Shown here piece after piece: positions 11,636 to 24,600 of a stretch of DNA of 64,000 bases (positions are counted from its first letter, which is position 1; every line of letters begins with the position of its first letter). Source of the DNA: Ophioceras dolichostomum (taxonomy: Eukaryota > Ascomycota > Sordariomycetes > Magnaporthales > Ophioceraceae); contig PYST01000014.1 of the NCBI GenBank assembly GCA_003049485.1, forward strand, positions 124,001 through 188,000, written 5' to 3'. The notes below the pieces were generated by a model, which was not told the DNA's origin, did not search any database, and saw nothing but the letters and a program-made list of their open reading frames with translations. The position numbers and the translations under genes are program-made.

Positions 11636-14600
11636 TTACTCTGTTCCAGCCTCAGCTGGGAGAAGTCGGCCCTTGATCCGAAGTCTTCGAGTTTCGGATC
11701 GTAGCCATGCGAGTAGCTGGGCGTATCGGGTCTGTCTCTTGGCCAAGACGCGTTGAAAGGCGTGTAATGTTAACCTGGAAAGGAGGCAATATGATGTGAG
11801 GACTTAGTCGACGAATCTCCGTTTAAAGGGAGGTGAGGAGGCTAACCATGGAGAGAGAGAGAGAGAGAGTATGTGTGTGTGTGTGTGTATGTGGGTGGGT
11901 GAGTAGGTAGGTTGTGCTAACCATCTGACATGCTCCTTTTTCACACCGCAGGAGTACCCAGGAAACCGCTGCCTTCTGGATTTGCTTGCGAGGAGCGAAT
12001 ACGCCAGGTCGACAAGACTGTTGATCGTACCTACCAATAGGAGAGAGCAGGGTTAGTGCCAGTCCGTTCCTAAGCACAAGATGCCCTGGCTCATGCGAGG
12101 GAAAACAACCTGGAAGGATGGATGGGAGGAGCACATACCGATAATGAGGTGGTGGCCGGGCTTCTTCGACTCAGGAAGGCACCTAACATACGCCCACATT
12201 CTGGTCGCAGTATCGGACATGGCGCCATATAGGTTGCGCATTGCGGTCTTGCGGGAGTTGTGGGTTGTGTCGAAGAACATGGGGTGGGAGAGGATCTTGA
12301 AGGCGTCTAGATACGTAATGGAGAGTCAGATATCCAAGCTTTGTGGTGTGATATGTGCCACATGAACTATAAGGGTGTGTTCGGAGAGGATGGGTGATCA
12401 GGCAGGAGGGGAGGAACGGGAGGTTGAGCAACATACTGAGAGTCTTCCGTTGGAAGTTGTGGCCGGGGTGCCGTGAATAGTCCACGGTCAGTGAATTTGA
12501 TACGACTGGTTTGGAGACGTTAGTCAAGATTTCATCGAGCGTCATGATATCGAGCGGATGAGTCCAGAAAGAAGAGCAGTTTATGGTAAACAGAGACCCT
12601 TACCGGGATCCTTTATGTGCAGACGGTCCTTCGCGACGCTCAAGGTGTTGCAGTCCACCAAATTGCCACAATACGGGAACCCCTGAGCCTCCTGGCTCAG
12701 CCTCGGCACTTCAACGCCATGGCATATCAGATCAAAGTTTACCAGGCTCTTGCCCGGGCTCACTTCGACACCGTACTCGGGCACGCCAGCGTGCATCACC
12801 GCCACGAAGCGGCACGCCTTCTTCTTGTCCGTCGTGATGAGCAGGAAGTCGTCGATCAGCCGTAGCAGCAGGCAGTCATCCGAGTCCAGGAACCCCAGGT
12901 GTTTGGCCTCCAGGTCCGCGTAGAAGTAGTTGCACAGCAATGAGCTGAGGATCGACCCTTGCGGGATCCCTTCCTTCTGCCGGTAGAACTTCTTGCCGAT
13001 GCGCACGAGGTTCTGCCTCACGTGCGTAGTCATCAGGGTCAGCAGGTCGGCTCTGTCGTGGGTCTTTTGCACGACGCTGTCGAGAAACACAGTGTCCTGT
13101 CTGCTGGCGGTGGTTGCGGAGCTGGTGAGCATCTCCAGGAAGGTCGACGCGTCGTCGGCGCGCTGGGCGGAGGAGCGCCAGCGCCTAGTCACCTTCTTGC
13201 CAAAGGCACCGCTGTCCAGGTCTGGCCGCATCTCGACGTGTTTGAGCACTCGGTACCGGGCGTGGGAGGGGATCTGACTCATGAGGCGCATCACCGCCGA
13301 CTGAGGGATCGTGTCGAAGGCGGCTTGCACGTCGACCTTGGCGAAGAAGAAGGACTGCTTGGTCGGGAGAATGCGCTCCTTGAAGGCTTTAAGGCGAGGG
13401 TATATGTCGCCCACTGAGAACATAGCCGCTCCAAGCCGAGACGGATGTGCAGTCTAGACGCAAAATTAACATGATGGCCATCGCTGTCTCTTGGCCTGTT
13501 GTGCTCATAAAAAAAGGGCACAATGAGGAATCAAGGGGCAAAGGAGAAAAAGGGGGAAAGGGGGAAAAGGGGGGAATGGGGGAAAAGGGGGAAAGAGGGC
13601 AGTCCCACCTTTTCAAACTTGAGCATCGTATGGACAGGACCTAAGATCGAGTTGATGCTGGGACCCAGGATCTTACTGCTGGCTTTCTTCACCGTCCTTC
13701 GACGCAAATTTGTGATGGGACGCATCGCAGTCCCCTTCGGCAGCAGCCTGACCTGGCTGAATCCGATCTCGCGGGAATCGAGGATCTGCATTGCCTTGCT
13801 GGTGGTCACTTCTTCGAACATGCGCGACTTCAGCCCGGTCATGGCCCGATCTGCGACCTGCCGCCACACGTCATGGCGGAAGAAGAACATCTTCGAGCGA
13901 TGGATGCTCGACTCAGTGACGTAGAAGTTGCTGCGGATCAGGGGGATGAGCAGAGAGTCCACTAGATAGTAGAGGAACTCGAGGAAAATCTCGGTCCGCT
14001 TCCGCATGTCCGTCTGGCTTGTTTTCTGGCCGTTTCCGAGGCCAGGAGGGACCAGCCACTCAATATCTGCGATCTTAAGCCCCTGGATTACATCGTGAAG
14101 GTTCATAGACTCGAAGCGCCGCAGTCTGACGAAGTGATCGATGTGCTTCATAAAAACCCTTTTGTTCTCAGCTTGAATCTTGCCGGTGCCCCAGGCTTCA
14201 TCGGGAACGATCTTGGACAGAACAGCTCGACAGTATGCTGACACCTGGGCGGCGTGAGTAGAAAGATTCATGAGGGACGGTGGTGATGCCAGGTTCTTTG
14301 CGTCGCTATCTGGCTGCGTCTGCCGCGTCTGCGAGTGATCCCCGTAACTAGCGGGAGCCTAAGTCAAAACGCGTTAATAGCTCCTACTTCCAGCGGCAAT
14401 GGGAAGGATGGGAATCGTACAGGACAATAGTGCTGCAGAAGCGCCGAGTATGAGCAACGCGCATGCAGAATTTGCAGTCTCTGAACCATACGGAACGCAG
14501 GACCCCTGAGCCGCTTAGGTAGCGCAGGCGAATGGGAGGCGTCCGAGTCCTTCCCCTTAAGTTTGCTTTGGATTTCCTCTTCACGGAGAGTGTAGTCCTG

Positions 14601-16254
14601 AAACTTCTGGGCCGTCCGTTTTGTGTCTACAACTGACGTGAAGGCATTGTGTAGGCCAAACTGTCTTGGGAACAGGTACATCATGCAGTGGATGGTGTTC
14701 CTGCGGTTCTTCGACTCTCTATTGTCGAGCACCTGGCTGTTCTTGGCAACGCTGGTCTCCGATGTAGGACCGCTTGGAGGCCCTTGCTGGAAGGGATATC
14801 GGTTCAAAACATCTACATGGGACGGACGATCAGCCGGGAAACTCAAGAAGAGACCCTTCCTCAGGATAATTCTAGGACGCTGACGCGATGGCGAGAATGC
14901 GGGAAAAGAAGATTAGATGATCCCTTACGTATATGCCGGAGCCCGAAGCGTACTGTCCCACGTGCGTTGAGTGCAGCTCGAGAATAGAACATGCGGTTTC
15001 TCGCGAAAGTGATCTCTGCAGGAGACTTCGCCTTGTCCAGCGATGACTTCCCACCGCCCAGGCTGGAGGCCAGCGGCTCAAGATCATTGATTGGCTTGCC
15101 TGATGGAACCCAGATTTCAGTCAGATTTCAGTCAGAGACAGGACATACCATAGTAGCTTCGGAAAATCCTCGCCATGATCACATCTCACAGTGTTGTCAC
15201 TCATGCACGATCGGGGTTAGACAAGCTAGACGGAATTGTCCAGGGCACGGCATCCATACCATTCAATTGGTAAAAATTACCCGATCCGGAGGAAACGGAA
15301 ACAAAAATGGAGTGATCGAGCAGGAGGTCGATCATCATGCGCTCCCCGGACTGCCCGAGGAGAGAAAGAAGCTCTGGCCAGGGCGGGGATCTTAATGCCT
15401 GGGCCCGTTGGTTTGGATAGACGGAGCAGAGCCCCGGAATGGCGTCGGCGGCGGCGGGAGCGGCGTGGTCTCCGATGCCACCGCCGCCTCCTCCGCCGCC
15501 TCCGCCGCCTCCGCGTGATTTCCACGTGGAAGTCCTCCTATATCCGTCGCTGAGCACATCCTTGGGCCAGCCGCCATCGCCATCTTTCCTCTCCTTTTCG
15601 AAAAGGGACCAGATTGCAAAACTCACAATCTGGCGGTGCAAATAAGAGCGGCAGAGTTTTTTTTTTTAAGGTTCAGTTAGTTCCTCTGTCTAGGCGCTAA
15701 AAAGGACCAAAATTCGGACACTGGATGAGATATACCTCAGACTGGCAGAACAGTGCCCTCGAAACGCCGTCTGACAGGCTGACGTACGACTCGTCGGCCT
15801 TCTGGGAGAAGGCACAATACTGCTCCCAGCGGCGGTCGGACCGGGGTGGGTTTTCCGGAGAGACCCCGACGAAAGTTGAGTCCAGGAGCTTGGCGACCGA
15901 CACTTCGAGATCGCTGACAGCGATCTTCCCGCGGGCTGGATCTTGTTTGCCAATCGCCGCGATCTTCCTCCGTCTGATCCTGGATGATGCAGGTAGCTTG
16001 GCTAGCAGATAGTCGCGCAGGGTCCAGAGCCGCGTGTAATACTGAGACAGGAGGGCGTGCTCTGCAGCACCGGGCTCCGACCCGGACCCGGACCCGGACT
16101 GGCGGGTCTGGTCCTGGGTCTTCTTCTTTCCATGATGTCTGCGTTTAGGCTTCTTTGCAGGTCGAGGGTCGGCAACAAGCGCACTTGGCTTGCCCGAGGC
16201 CAAGGCCAAGGCCGAGTCTTCGTCCCTCGGCCGCTTCACCATGGTTGTTGTCAA
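11636..16254 (-). CDS. TERT: Telomerase reverse transcriptase (complete, 10 exons)
   Basis: Catalytic subunit of telomerase, copying the telomerase RNA template onto chromosome ends. Exons in coding order: 15736-16254, 15260-15629, 14929-15099, 14812-14421, 14358-13609, 13453-12604, 12505-12437, 12306-12139, 12030-11922 and 11774-11636. They sum to 3537 nt (1178 aa), and every junction keeps phase. Exon 1 starts MTTTMVKRPRDED; a second ATG lies 12 nt in. The RNA-binding region includes GLRHIHVLNRYPF across a splice, then FPRQFGLHNAF and LQHYCP. RT motifs are 1/2 LLPKGTAMRPITN, A VDVQAAFD (D775), B EGIPQGSILSSLLCN, C LRLIDDFLL (D935/D936), D GVEVSPGKS and E YCGNLVD. The C-terminal extension ends WLRSETRR...AGTE. 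All three catalytic aspartates are present and no stop interrupts it. It is convergent with the acyltransferase gene. Confidence 0.95.
11850..11888. repeat. (GA)n(TG)n compound microsatellite in TERT last intron
   Basis: A GA run (about 11851-11869) passes directly into a TG run (about 11871-11888) on the plus strand. It lies inside the last TERT intron (11775-11921), between the exons that end ...EHVRW and begin LTLHAF. Confidence 0.85.
13532..13600 (+). repeat. Polypurine G3-6A3-5 tract in TERT intron 5
   Basis: Imperfect repeats of ggggga/aaaggggg fill half of the intron at 13454-13608. On the coding (minus) strand this is a C/T tract just after the donor gtggga. The tract is strand-asymmetric and could form G-rich structures, which is inference. 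Confidence 0.8.
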
Positions 16255-18647
16255 TTGTCAATTGTCAGTTTTTCGCTGCTGTCTGGAACCGCTGAACCGA
16301 TTAGGGTAAGCGAGTCCTTGATGTCATCATCGATGCAGCAGCGTGATGTGGCTGCAGGAGAGAGGTCCGAGTGCATGAACCCGAGGCACTGTTGCTTTCA
16401 ACCCGCGTCGCCGTGCTTGCCAACTTGCATCGCTGATGATGGCCCAGCGCAACGAGCGTGCGAAGAGGCGAGCCACATAGGCGACGACGGGTCGGCTGCC
16501 GCTCCCGGGAGGCGAGAGGCGAGAGGCGAGACAGACAGTCCAAAATGAAACCCGGAGTGGCGAATCGACAGCCAGGTCAATCATTCGCCAGTGGGAGGAC
16601 GGTGACTTTATGAGTGGCTGAGAAGTGAGCTCCTGAAGAAAGCCACCAAATGCTGTGCCTCCAGACGCGTCTGTTCAATTGGTCGAGGCGCGTTTAGTCG
16701 GGGCAATTGGCGCCGTGGGGTTTCAAGCCGGACCATTTGACGAAGGGGAAAGAACGCCGAACAAGGATGAGGGGAAATTTAAATGGAAAAGGAGGAGAAT
16801 AGGGTATAATGGTCAATTGATCGTCCTATTCTGAGAGCCAGTCTGCTGATGCCCACGCGCCATCCTCAGCTGGTCGAAAGCTGGGGTCTCCGCTGTGGCT
16901 TCGGTCGTCGCGCTATAGTAGTTCGTGTGCTCAAATAGAGCAGCCGCGATGGCTGGCATTTCCGTAGTGGTTGTCGCCTCGTGTTAGTGCCTGAGGACCG
17001 CTCGTCGTGCCTGAGTGTGCACAGACTGGCCTTGGGGATGGGCAGATTACTACTAGGGAGCGTGCAGCGGGTCGTCTATCACACAGTCGACCTTCCACAG
17101 TCTGGCACGGTGAATCCTACGCAGATAAGGAGCAAATTTGCGCCAGGCCTACCACAGGTCGTACCGTGTCTCTCGTGGTTTTCACCCTGCAGGGGCACGG
17201 TGCCACGACTTACCCGGACCCGGAGGCATGAACGTTTTGGCCGAAGCGGCGGATTTTTCCAGTGGCACAGCCGTTTCGATTCAAACGCTGGCATGCCATT
17301 GACGGCGGTGGTGGTGTGGCTTCAGACCGTCGTGGAGCTCGTTCTTCTCTGTTGCAGCTAGCCAGCTGAGGCTGGAGTACTGGAGATCATTTGAGAGAAT
17401 CCGAAGGCACGCATTTCATTCAATCCGAACCGGACTCACGTTGCTCACATACACATGCTGCTCGCCGCTCGTTGGCGGAATTGAGTTTAGTTCTAATCAA
17501 ATTAAGTACGGACGTACCTCGATAGCTGCTGTGGCACCTTGGTGCTGGCCTAGCAGGAATCAATCGTCGACGAAACGACGACTACGGCACTGGCCCTGCT
17601 GGCCAGGTCGTAATACCGCGTGATTGTCTTTGATCTCTCGAGCTGCTCAAATCTCCCTCCCGTCCCCTTCAATCCTCCCTCGTTCCTCCGTCCCTCCAGT
17701 CATTACGCTGCTCCCTTCGTTCACAAATGCTCCCCTGTAACAATTCTGTCATTTCTGTCCCTCCTGCCAACGGAGCCCCGTGGAGCTCGACGTGGTTGTC
17801 ACCAAGAGTGCAGCGCAGTGAAGTGCGGTGCAGTCAATAATGTGGTCGGTCCCATCTGGTCTCTCATTAGCTCAACACACATCCTCGAAGTTGTGCACAC
17901 ATGTAATCGTGTGCTTGGACAAGAATGTAGTAAACAAAACTCAAAAAAGAGGAGGATCAATATCTGTCGTACCTGAAGTGTCTAGACTCATAGGCAAGCA
18001 AGGCGCAGTGTGGACAACGTAAACCATCTTACTCCTATTTTTTTTTTTTTTTTGTATTTTTGTATTTTTGTATTAATTTTACTTCTTTTTTCTATGACCT
18101 CCTCTCTCAACTCTAGAACGCTGCTGAGCTGCCTCGACTTCTCGAGCTGCACCCCTTGATCTGGGCTCTGAGCGGTATCGACGTGGCCGTGCATCGTAAA
18201 TCCTGGCTGCAGGCGCCGTTGGGCCTGGAGAAGCTGACTGGAGGAGTGGGGATTGGACCGCCACGAGTGTGGGTGGGTGCGAGGGTGCAAAAACCCGCCG
18301 GCCAGGGAAGCCGTCCCTCCCCCCAAACCGCGCTGTCCACTCAGCTTCCAGACCAACTCACTCATGCTTCGAAGCCCTGACAACCTCCCTCCCAAGTACC
18401 CAAGGCCGACACGCCTCCCCGCTGCGTGCATGGATTTTGTCGAACTGGAGCTCGAAGCCTGATCTCCTGTTGCTGTCACTGCATCAAGTCCCCAGTTCCA
18501 GTCCCAGTCCCAGCCAACCCGGTCGGTCGGTCGGTCGGGCGGTCGGACCAATTCAGCAAAGCAAGCCAGGAGCAGTAACAGAGTAACCAGCAATCGGAGG
18601 ACCAGCACAAGCTTGACTGATGTTCAGGCCACCGGCTCCTCCACACC
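16255..18647. promoter_or_regulatory. Divergent intergenic region, TERT (-) / RhoGEF (+)
   Basis: About 2.4 kb lies between two divergent ATGs. No gene is supported: the frames at 16981-17361 and 17620-17976 lack recognisable motifs. A poly-T run lies at about 18038-18053, followed by a T-rich leader, and the last 500 bp are probably the 5' untranslated leader of the exchange factor. TTTTGTATTTTTGTATTTTTGTATT is a short direct repeat just after the T-run. Confidence 0.4.
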
Positions 18648-21600
18648 ATGGCCGAGGGCAATCGAGAAGAGGAGGATCGCTTGGGCACCGCACCACTGCC
18701 ATCCAGAGCCTTTTCCCATGCCCAACCGCTGGATCCACGAGTGTATTCGCCTCGCCAGCATTACAACTACCAGTCCGACGACGTCTTCCTGCCTCCGACA
18801 GCCTCGTTTGACCCGCAAGCGACCATCCAACCCGGCACCATCGCATCCTATGCCGCCGCCAATTTCCAGGCCGTAGCTGCCAATGCTGCCGCCGTCGTCT
18901 CGATCGATCCGTATCCGTTCGCCAACTCGACCGACCCCGACGACTTCTATCGAGACTATCGCGCTACCCAGACGAGCACATCACCACCCCGGACTGCGAC
19001 TGCGACTGCGACGCTCCAACCGAGCCTGATGGCCTCGACCGCATTACCCCATCCCCATCCCCATCCTCCATCTCATCCGCATACCCGACAAGCCATCACT
19101 CCCATCCGACTCGACAACCATGGAAACCTGCCTATCACGAACACTACGAAGATCCCAAATCCAGCCCTGCCCGTCGGCCAAACCACGCTGAGGCCTGTGT
19201 TGCGCTCCGTCTCGACCCCGGTTGATGACAGGGCATCCGGTCAAGCTTCGGCAGGCAGTGGCTATGGACCGACGAAGCAGCCCAGTGTGAAGGATCTGAA
19301 GAAGCGTTTCGACCAGACCGCGGCAACATCTTCTACATCCACCCAGCCCGGGGTTGCTGTCCGCAAGCTCGGGACCAGGAATCCTACAACAACAAAAGAT
19401 GGGCTGTCCTCAAACGTGCACAATAGGACAGCTGGCTCGGCGTCCGGACAGGCTGCCTCTGCGTCCGCTACGTCGTACACGGCTCTCCGCTCGTCCACTT
19501 CACGGGATGCGGGAGCGGACTCCTCACGGAGCGGGCCGGCGTCGAGCAGAACGACTCATCGTCAGAGATTCGCCGAGGAAGATCAACTATCTAACAACTC
19601 ACAGTCTTTCGCTAGCCGAGTGCGTAGCCCGAGGACAGGAAACCAATCGATGTCCTCAAAGGGGCAGGTTTCGAAGCCCGCGTCTCACCCGCCGGACATG
19701 TCACCACCACTGCCACAATCCCCACCACAACCCTCACCCGCCGCGCCCGCCCTGTCCCCCGGTGGTACGCGCCCGAACGGACTTCTTTTCGGAGAGATCT
19801 TGGCGCAAGACAACAATTCACGAACTGCGGGCTTCGGCATCGACGGCGTGCGGCCGAGGCGGACCTCAGAATCGCATCTCCCCAGCCCGACCGCGTTCGA
19901 TCGAAGCCATCTCGCCTCCGCCGGAGATGATTCCCCATCATCACCAACCGACTGGTATCGCGGTGTTGCGTCGCCGTCTCGCGATGGCCGACCCCCAGCA
20001 GCAAAGGCATCCAGGATACCGCAGAGCACTTACTCCGCCAACCATGGCCGGGCCCATAGCGACACGGCTCCAAGCATTCCGAGCAAACCGCCGCTTAGCA
20101 TCCGGCGGCCAATATCGCGGCAGAACGGGCCGAATGGATCGAATGGGCCGAATTCCCCGTCCTCTCTGTCCTCTCAGCCCTCCTCGCCGTCTCGCCTACC
20201 CATGTCAGTCAAGCAGCTGAGCAGGGAGTCTGACCCCAGCAGTCCATCTTCGCGGTCCAACTCGCCGTCTTCAGTACAATACCTGCCGGCTAGTGGCCGG
20301 TCTTCGAGGCAGCACAACCCACCAACAGCAAAGAGAGCCAAGACTCCCACGGTGCCGTCAACCACGGCGAGAGCGAAAACACCAACGCGCGACCGCGGCA
20401 CTGCGTCCACCAGGAAAGCCGCGCCTAGCAAGATCACAACGACCCCTGGGAATAATGGCAGCTCGGCCAACTCCGGCACGCGACTGGCAGCCTACATATC
20501 AGCTCCTCCACCAAAACTCTCACCACCCCTGCGAAGTTCAAGGCCACGGCAACCTGTGTCGACAGCCAGCACGGCTAGCTCGCGGCTGAAGGCCGTTGAT
20601 CGCGCACAGGCCAACAACAACAGCACCAGCGCCAGCAGCAATAGCAACAGCAACAGCGGCAATAAGCTTGGGACGAAGGATGATGAGTCCTCGAATCGAC
20701 GGCGCAGGATCTCGGTGGGGCCCATAGATTTCGCTCAGCGAAGAGAGACCATCAAGCTCGCCTACAGCAAATCCATCCGCGAGAGCCAGGCACGGGAGGC
20801 GCGGCAAGCTGCGGCGCAGAGGCGGAAGCGAGAATTAGAGGCGGCCGCCAAAGCGAAGGCAGAAGCAGAGGCCGCAGCGGCCGCGGCCGCGGCAGGACCC
20901 GCTGAGTCTGATGAAAAGCCCGCGGAGGACGTGGGCGACGCAGGTGTGGGCACTGCCTCCTCCTCCCACCTGGAGAAGGATGTTGTGGAGCCTGCCCTAA
21001 CAATAACGACAGGCGCTCCTCCTCCTCCAGCGGAGACGGCAACGAAACCAAGTTCGGACTCGCCGACCCTGGGAATTCCCGGAAGCTTCCCCAGCTTTGG
21101 CTCATCCCATGCCGAAGTCGATGAGGAGCCGTTATCGGCAGTCTCCAATGCATCTGTGGTCACCGAGTTTGACGTCGAGGAGCAGACGGAACCCCCCGTT
21201 CCCGTCCCCGAAAGCAACGGACTGGGAATTGCGAATTCGGTCAGCCCTGTGCCACCTGTTGTACCTCATGAGAAGGCCACCTATCGATCGCCATTCGACG
21301 AGCTAGCAACAGTTGAGGAGGACAAGGTTTCCATCAAGATCTCGCTGGAAGCATCGTCACCTCCCCCGACCGCAGAACAGCCCACGCCCACGATACCGGA
21401 CTATCATGACAGCGGACCTCGCGTTCCTGGATCGTTCCACGACGACCTCGATGGGGCACAGGTTGACTTTCCCGTCCAGACCTTGCAGCAGGCGGTTTAT
21501 CAAGGGGAACCCGCGAAGACACAATCACTAGCGAAGAAGCCGCCGACACCACACAGTCACGGACGGGAACATGAGCAGGAGTATGAAGCGAGGCCATTCT

Positions 21601-24600
21601 TGCCCCTATCCCAGCCTACCACTGTGACCATTTTGAGTCGCGACTCCGATTTCAGGCCAGTGGATCATCCACCACCAAAACCGCCAAAGCTGCCCAAGTC
21701 TCCTTCTCTTGCCGAGCATCATCTGCGGCGGTCAGTGGAGCATATTCATGGGCTCCACGACCAAGATTCCAGGCCTCCCGAGCCTCACATGGACAGTCTG
21801 GAAGACTTCTATGTTGGACCGCATGTAGGAGATAACATCTCCATACTGCGCGACTCCCCGGGCCTGTCCTCGGATTTCTCGGACGACCAGAGTTCTTTCG
21901 CGGAGGCGCAGCGAGCGCATCTGGAAGCTGGGCACAACCTGACCGTCCCCGGCCTCCTCTCGCCTGCCAACAGAAGCAGCCAGCTCTCAACATGGACGGA
22001 CTTCTCCCTAGACAGCTCGGACGGCGGTCGTGATCGCAACTCGAAGCATTCTGTGGTGATTAGCCGCGACTCTACGGTGCGGGGGCGGCCACCGATGCTG
22101 GCGGCTGCGTCACGGCCTGAGTCTCTCGCAGACGAATGCAGTAGTAGTAGGGAAGATGACGACATGCAATATAGCCCCCAACACGGGCGATCGGAGGAGC
22201 ATCTTGGAATGTCGGCCTACTCAGATAGCCAGCGCCTGCTGGAAGTTGACACAGGCGCCGGGTTTTCTGTTGACTACCTTCCTGTCGGCTCACCGGCGGT
22301 GCCTGTTCGTCCGGATCACGAGCCGCCCCCTGTACCCATGTCGGACACCCGTTCCCTCCACGACGGTCGGCGGACGCCATCCAGCGGATACTATGACCAG
22401 ACACGTCCCAACAGCTATTTCCAGAGCAACAAGGACGATCAGAACAGCTTTTCTCTAGGCACCTCGAGGAGAGAGAGTGACGACTTCACACAGTCGATCA
22501 TGACCCCCAAGTCGACCGACCAGGGCTCGCTCGATAGCACAGGGGTCGCGTTCAGCAGGGCTTCGACCCTCGATATCGACCAAAAGACATCCGCGAGCGA
22601 TGAGGTCAAGGACCAGGCAGGAAGCGACAAGCAAACCCCAGCGGGCAGGGAAAAGAGCCGTCTTACACAACGCCAGAACGTCATCAAGGAGCTCATCGAC
22701 ACGGAGGGCTCCTTCGTGCGTGACATGAGTGTTGTCGAGGAGATCTACAAGGGCACGGCTGAGGCTTGCCCGAAGCTTGATGGCAAGACGATCAAGCTCA
22801 TCTTCCGGAACACAGACGAGATTATCATCTTCCACACCACGTTCTTGAACGAACTCAAGGACTCGGTCTCGGTCGTCTATACACCGAAGGGGCGTCGGTC
22901 ACCCTTCGGCAAAGACGGCAACCGAGAGGAATCCATGGTGTCTGACACGATGACCGTCCACTCTTCGGCCTCCAGTTCAACTAAGGATGTCTCGCGGGAG
23001 CCCACAGGCGAGCCGGACGATGCCAAGGACCGACTGACGTCGATCGGGCCTGTCTTTGTCAAGCATATCGAGCAGATGCGACAGGCGCACGAGGGTTTCC
23101 TACGTACTAGCGACCACGCGGCAAAGCGGCTGATACAAATCCAGGAGGACAAGACGGTGAAAGTGTGGCTGGATGAGTGTAACGAGGTTGCCAAGGACCT
23201 GACGGCGGCGTGGAACCTGGACTCCCTCCTGATCAAGCCCATGCAGCGCATCACGAAGTACCCCAACCTTATCTCCCAGCTGCTCCAGTACACCCCGGAG
23301 GACCATCCGGACCGCGAGCCACTGATCTCGGCCCGCACCGCGCTGGAGAATGCAATTCTCGACATCAACAGGACCAAGAAGAACTTCGAGCTGGTCGGGC
23401 AGATCGTCGGCCGCAAGCGCAAGGAGTCGGACGTCCGCGCCGGTTTTGCCAGGGCGTTCGGCAAGCGGGTCGACAAGCTCCAGGCGTCGGCAAACCGCCC
23501 TCCTGAGGATCCCGAGTACCAGCGGCTGAACGAGAAGTTTGGCGACGACTACCTCCGTCTGCAGGTCGTGCTCCGGGATGTCGAGTTCTACACGAGGCAG
23601 GTGTCGGCCTACGTGCACGAGTTCCTCCAGTATCTCTCGGCGATGGAGCTTGTCATGCGACTGCAGCCGTCTCCGTTCCCCGAGATCGAGAGCAAGTGGG
23701 CCCGATTCAACGTGTCTATGAGGGACATGGAGAAGGTCGCCCTGGATCAGCATCTCGCGCAGGTGCGGAAACACGTTATCGAACCGTTCGAGCTCGTGAT
23801 CAAGTGCTACAGCAACCCCTCGCTAGCTATGAAGAAGCGGGCGAAGCGTCGGTTAGACTACGAGAGGGCAGAGCAGCTGAAGAAGGGTGGCAAGAAGGTC
23901 GACAAGCAGCTCGGCGAACTGGTCGAGCACTACGAGGCGCTGAACGAGACGCTCAAGAAGGAGCTACCGAAGCTGTCGGCGCACACCGAGAGCATCGGCA
24001 ACATCTGTCTTGGGAACTTCGTATGCATCCAGGTCAAGTGGTTCTCGATCTGGAAGGAGAAGGTCAAGGTCGTGCTGGAGGACGCACATGTGCCCGAGTT
24101 TGCCGAAGTCGTCTCAGTCTTCCAGCGCGAGTTCCGTGAGATGGAGGATCAGATTGGCAGTATCGGCATCCTCAACCCGACCATGAAGCCAAGGTCCTCG
24201 CAGTCTACCGCGGACGAGAGCAGCATGTCCATCTCGTCTACTCGCACGAGGTCGCGTCCTGCCGAGCTCTCGCCCCGCTCTCGTGGCCTGTCGCTCAACA
24301 GCGACCAGGCACCCAGCCTGCCCACGCCGGAGTTCGTGCGGACGAACAGTGGCCACTTCACCTTGTCCCCAACAGTTACCACGGCAGCAGCGGCGGCGGG
24401 ATCGAGCCCCCATCATTATTACTACAGGGACCAGTATTCCGGACTCAACAACCTTACCAGCAGCAACAACAACCGGCCGGCAGGGTCCGGGTCTCCCGGC
24501 GCGCCGAATCATTCTACGGCGCGTCCCAGCACGGGACGGAGCTACGACTCCTCGGCCCCCACGTCGCACAGGCCCAGTGTGGACTCGGCCGGGCCGGGCC

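Noticed and set aside
13532..13600. Telomere-like G-rich repeat inside TERT
   Set aside because: The units are irregular G/A runs, not TTAGGG or a variant; treated as simple sequence.
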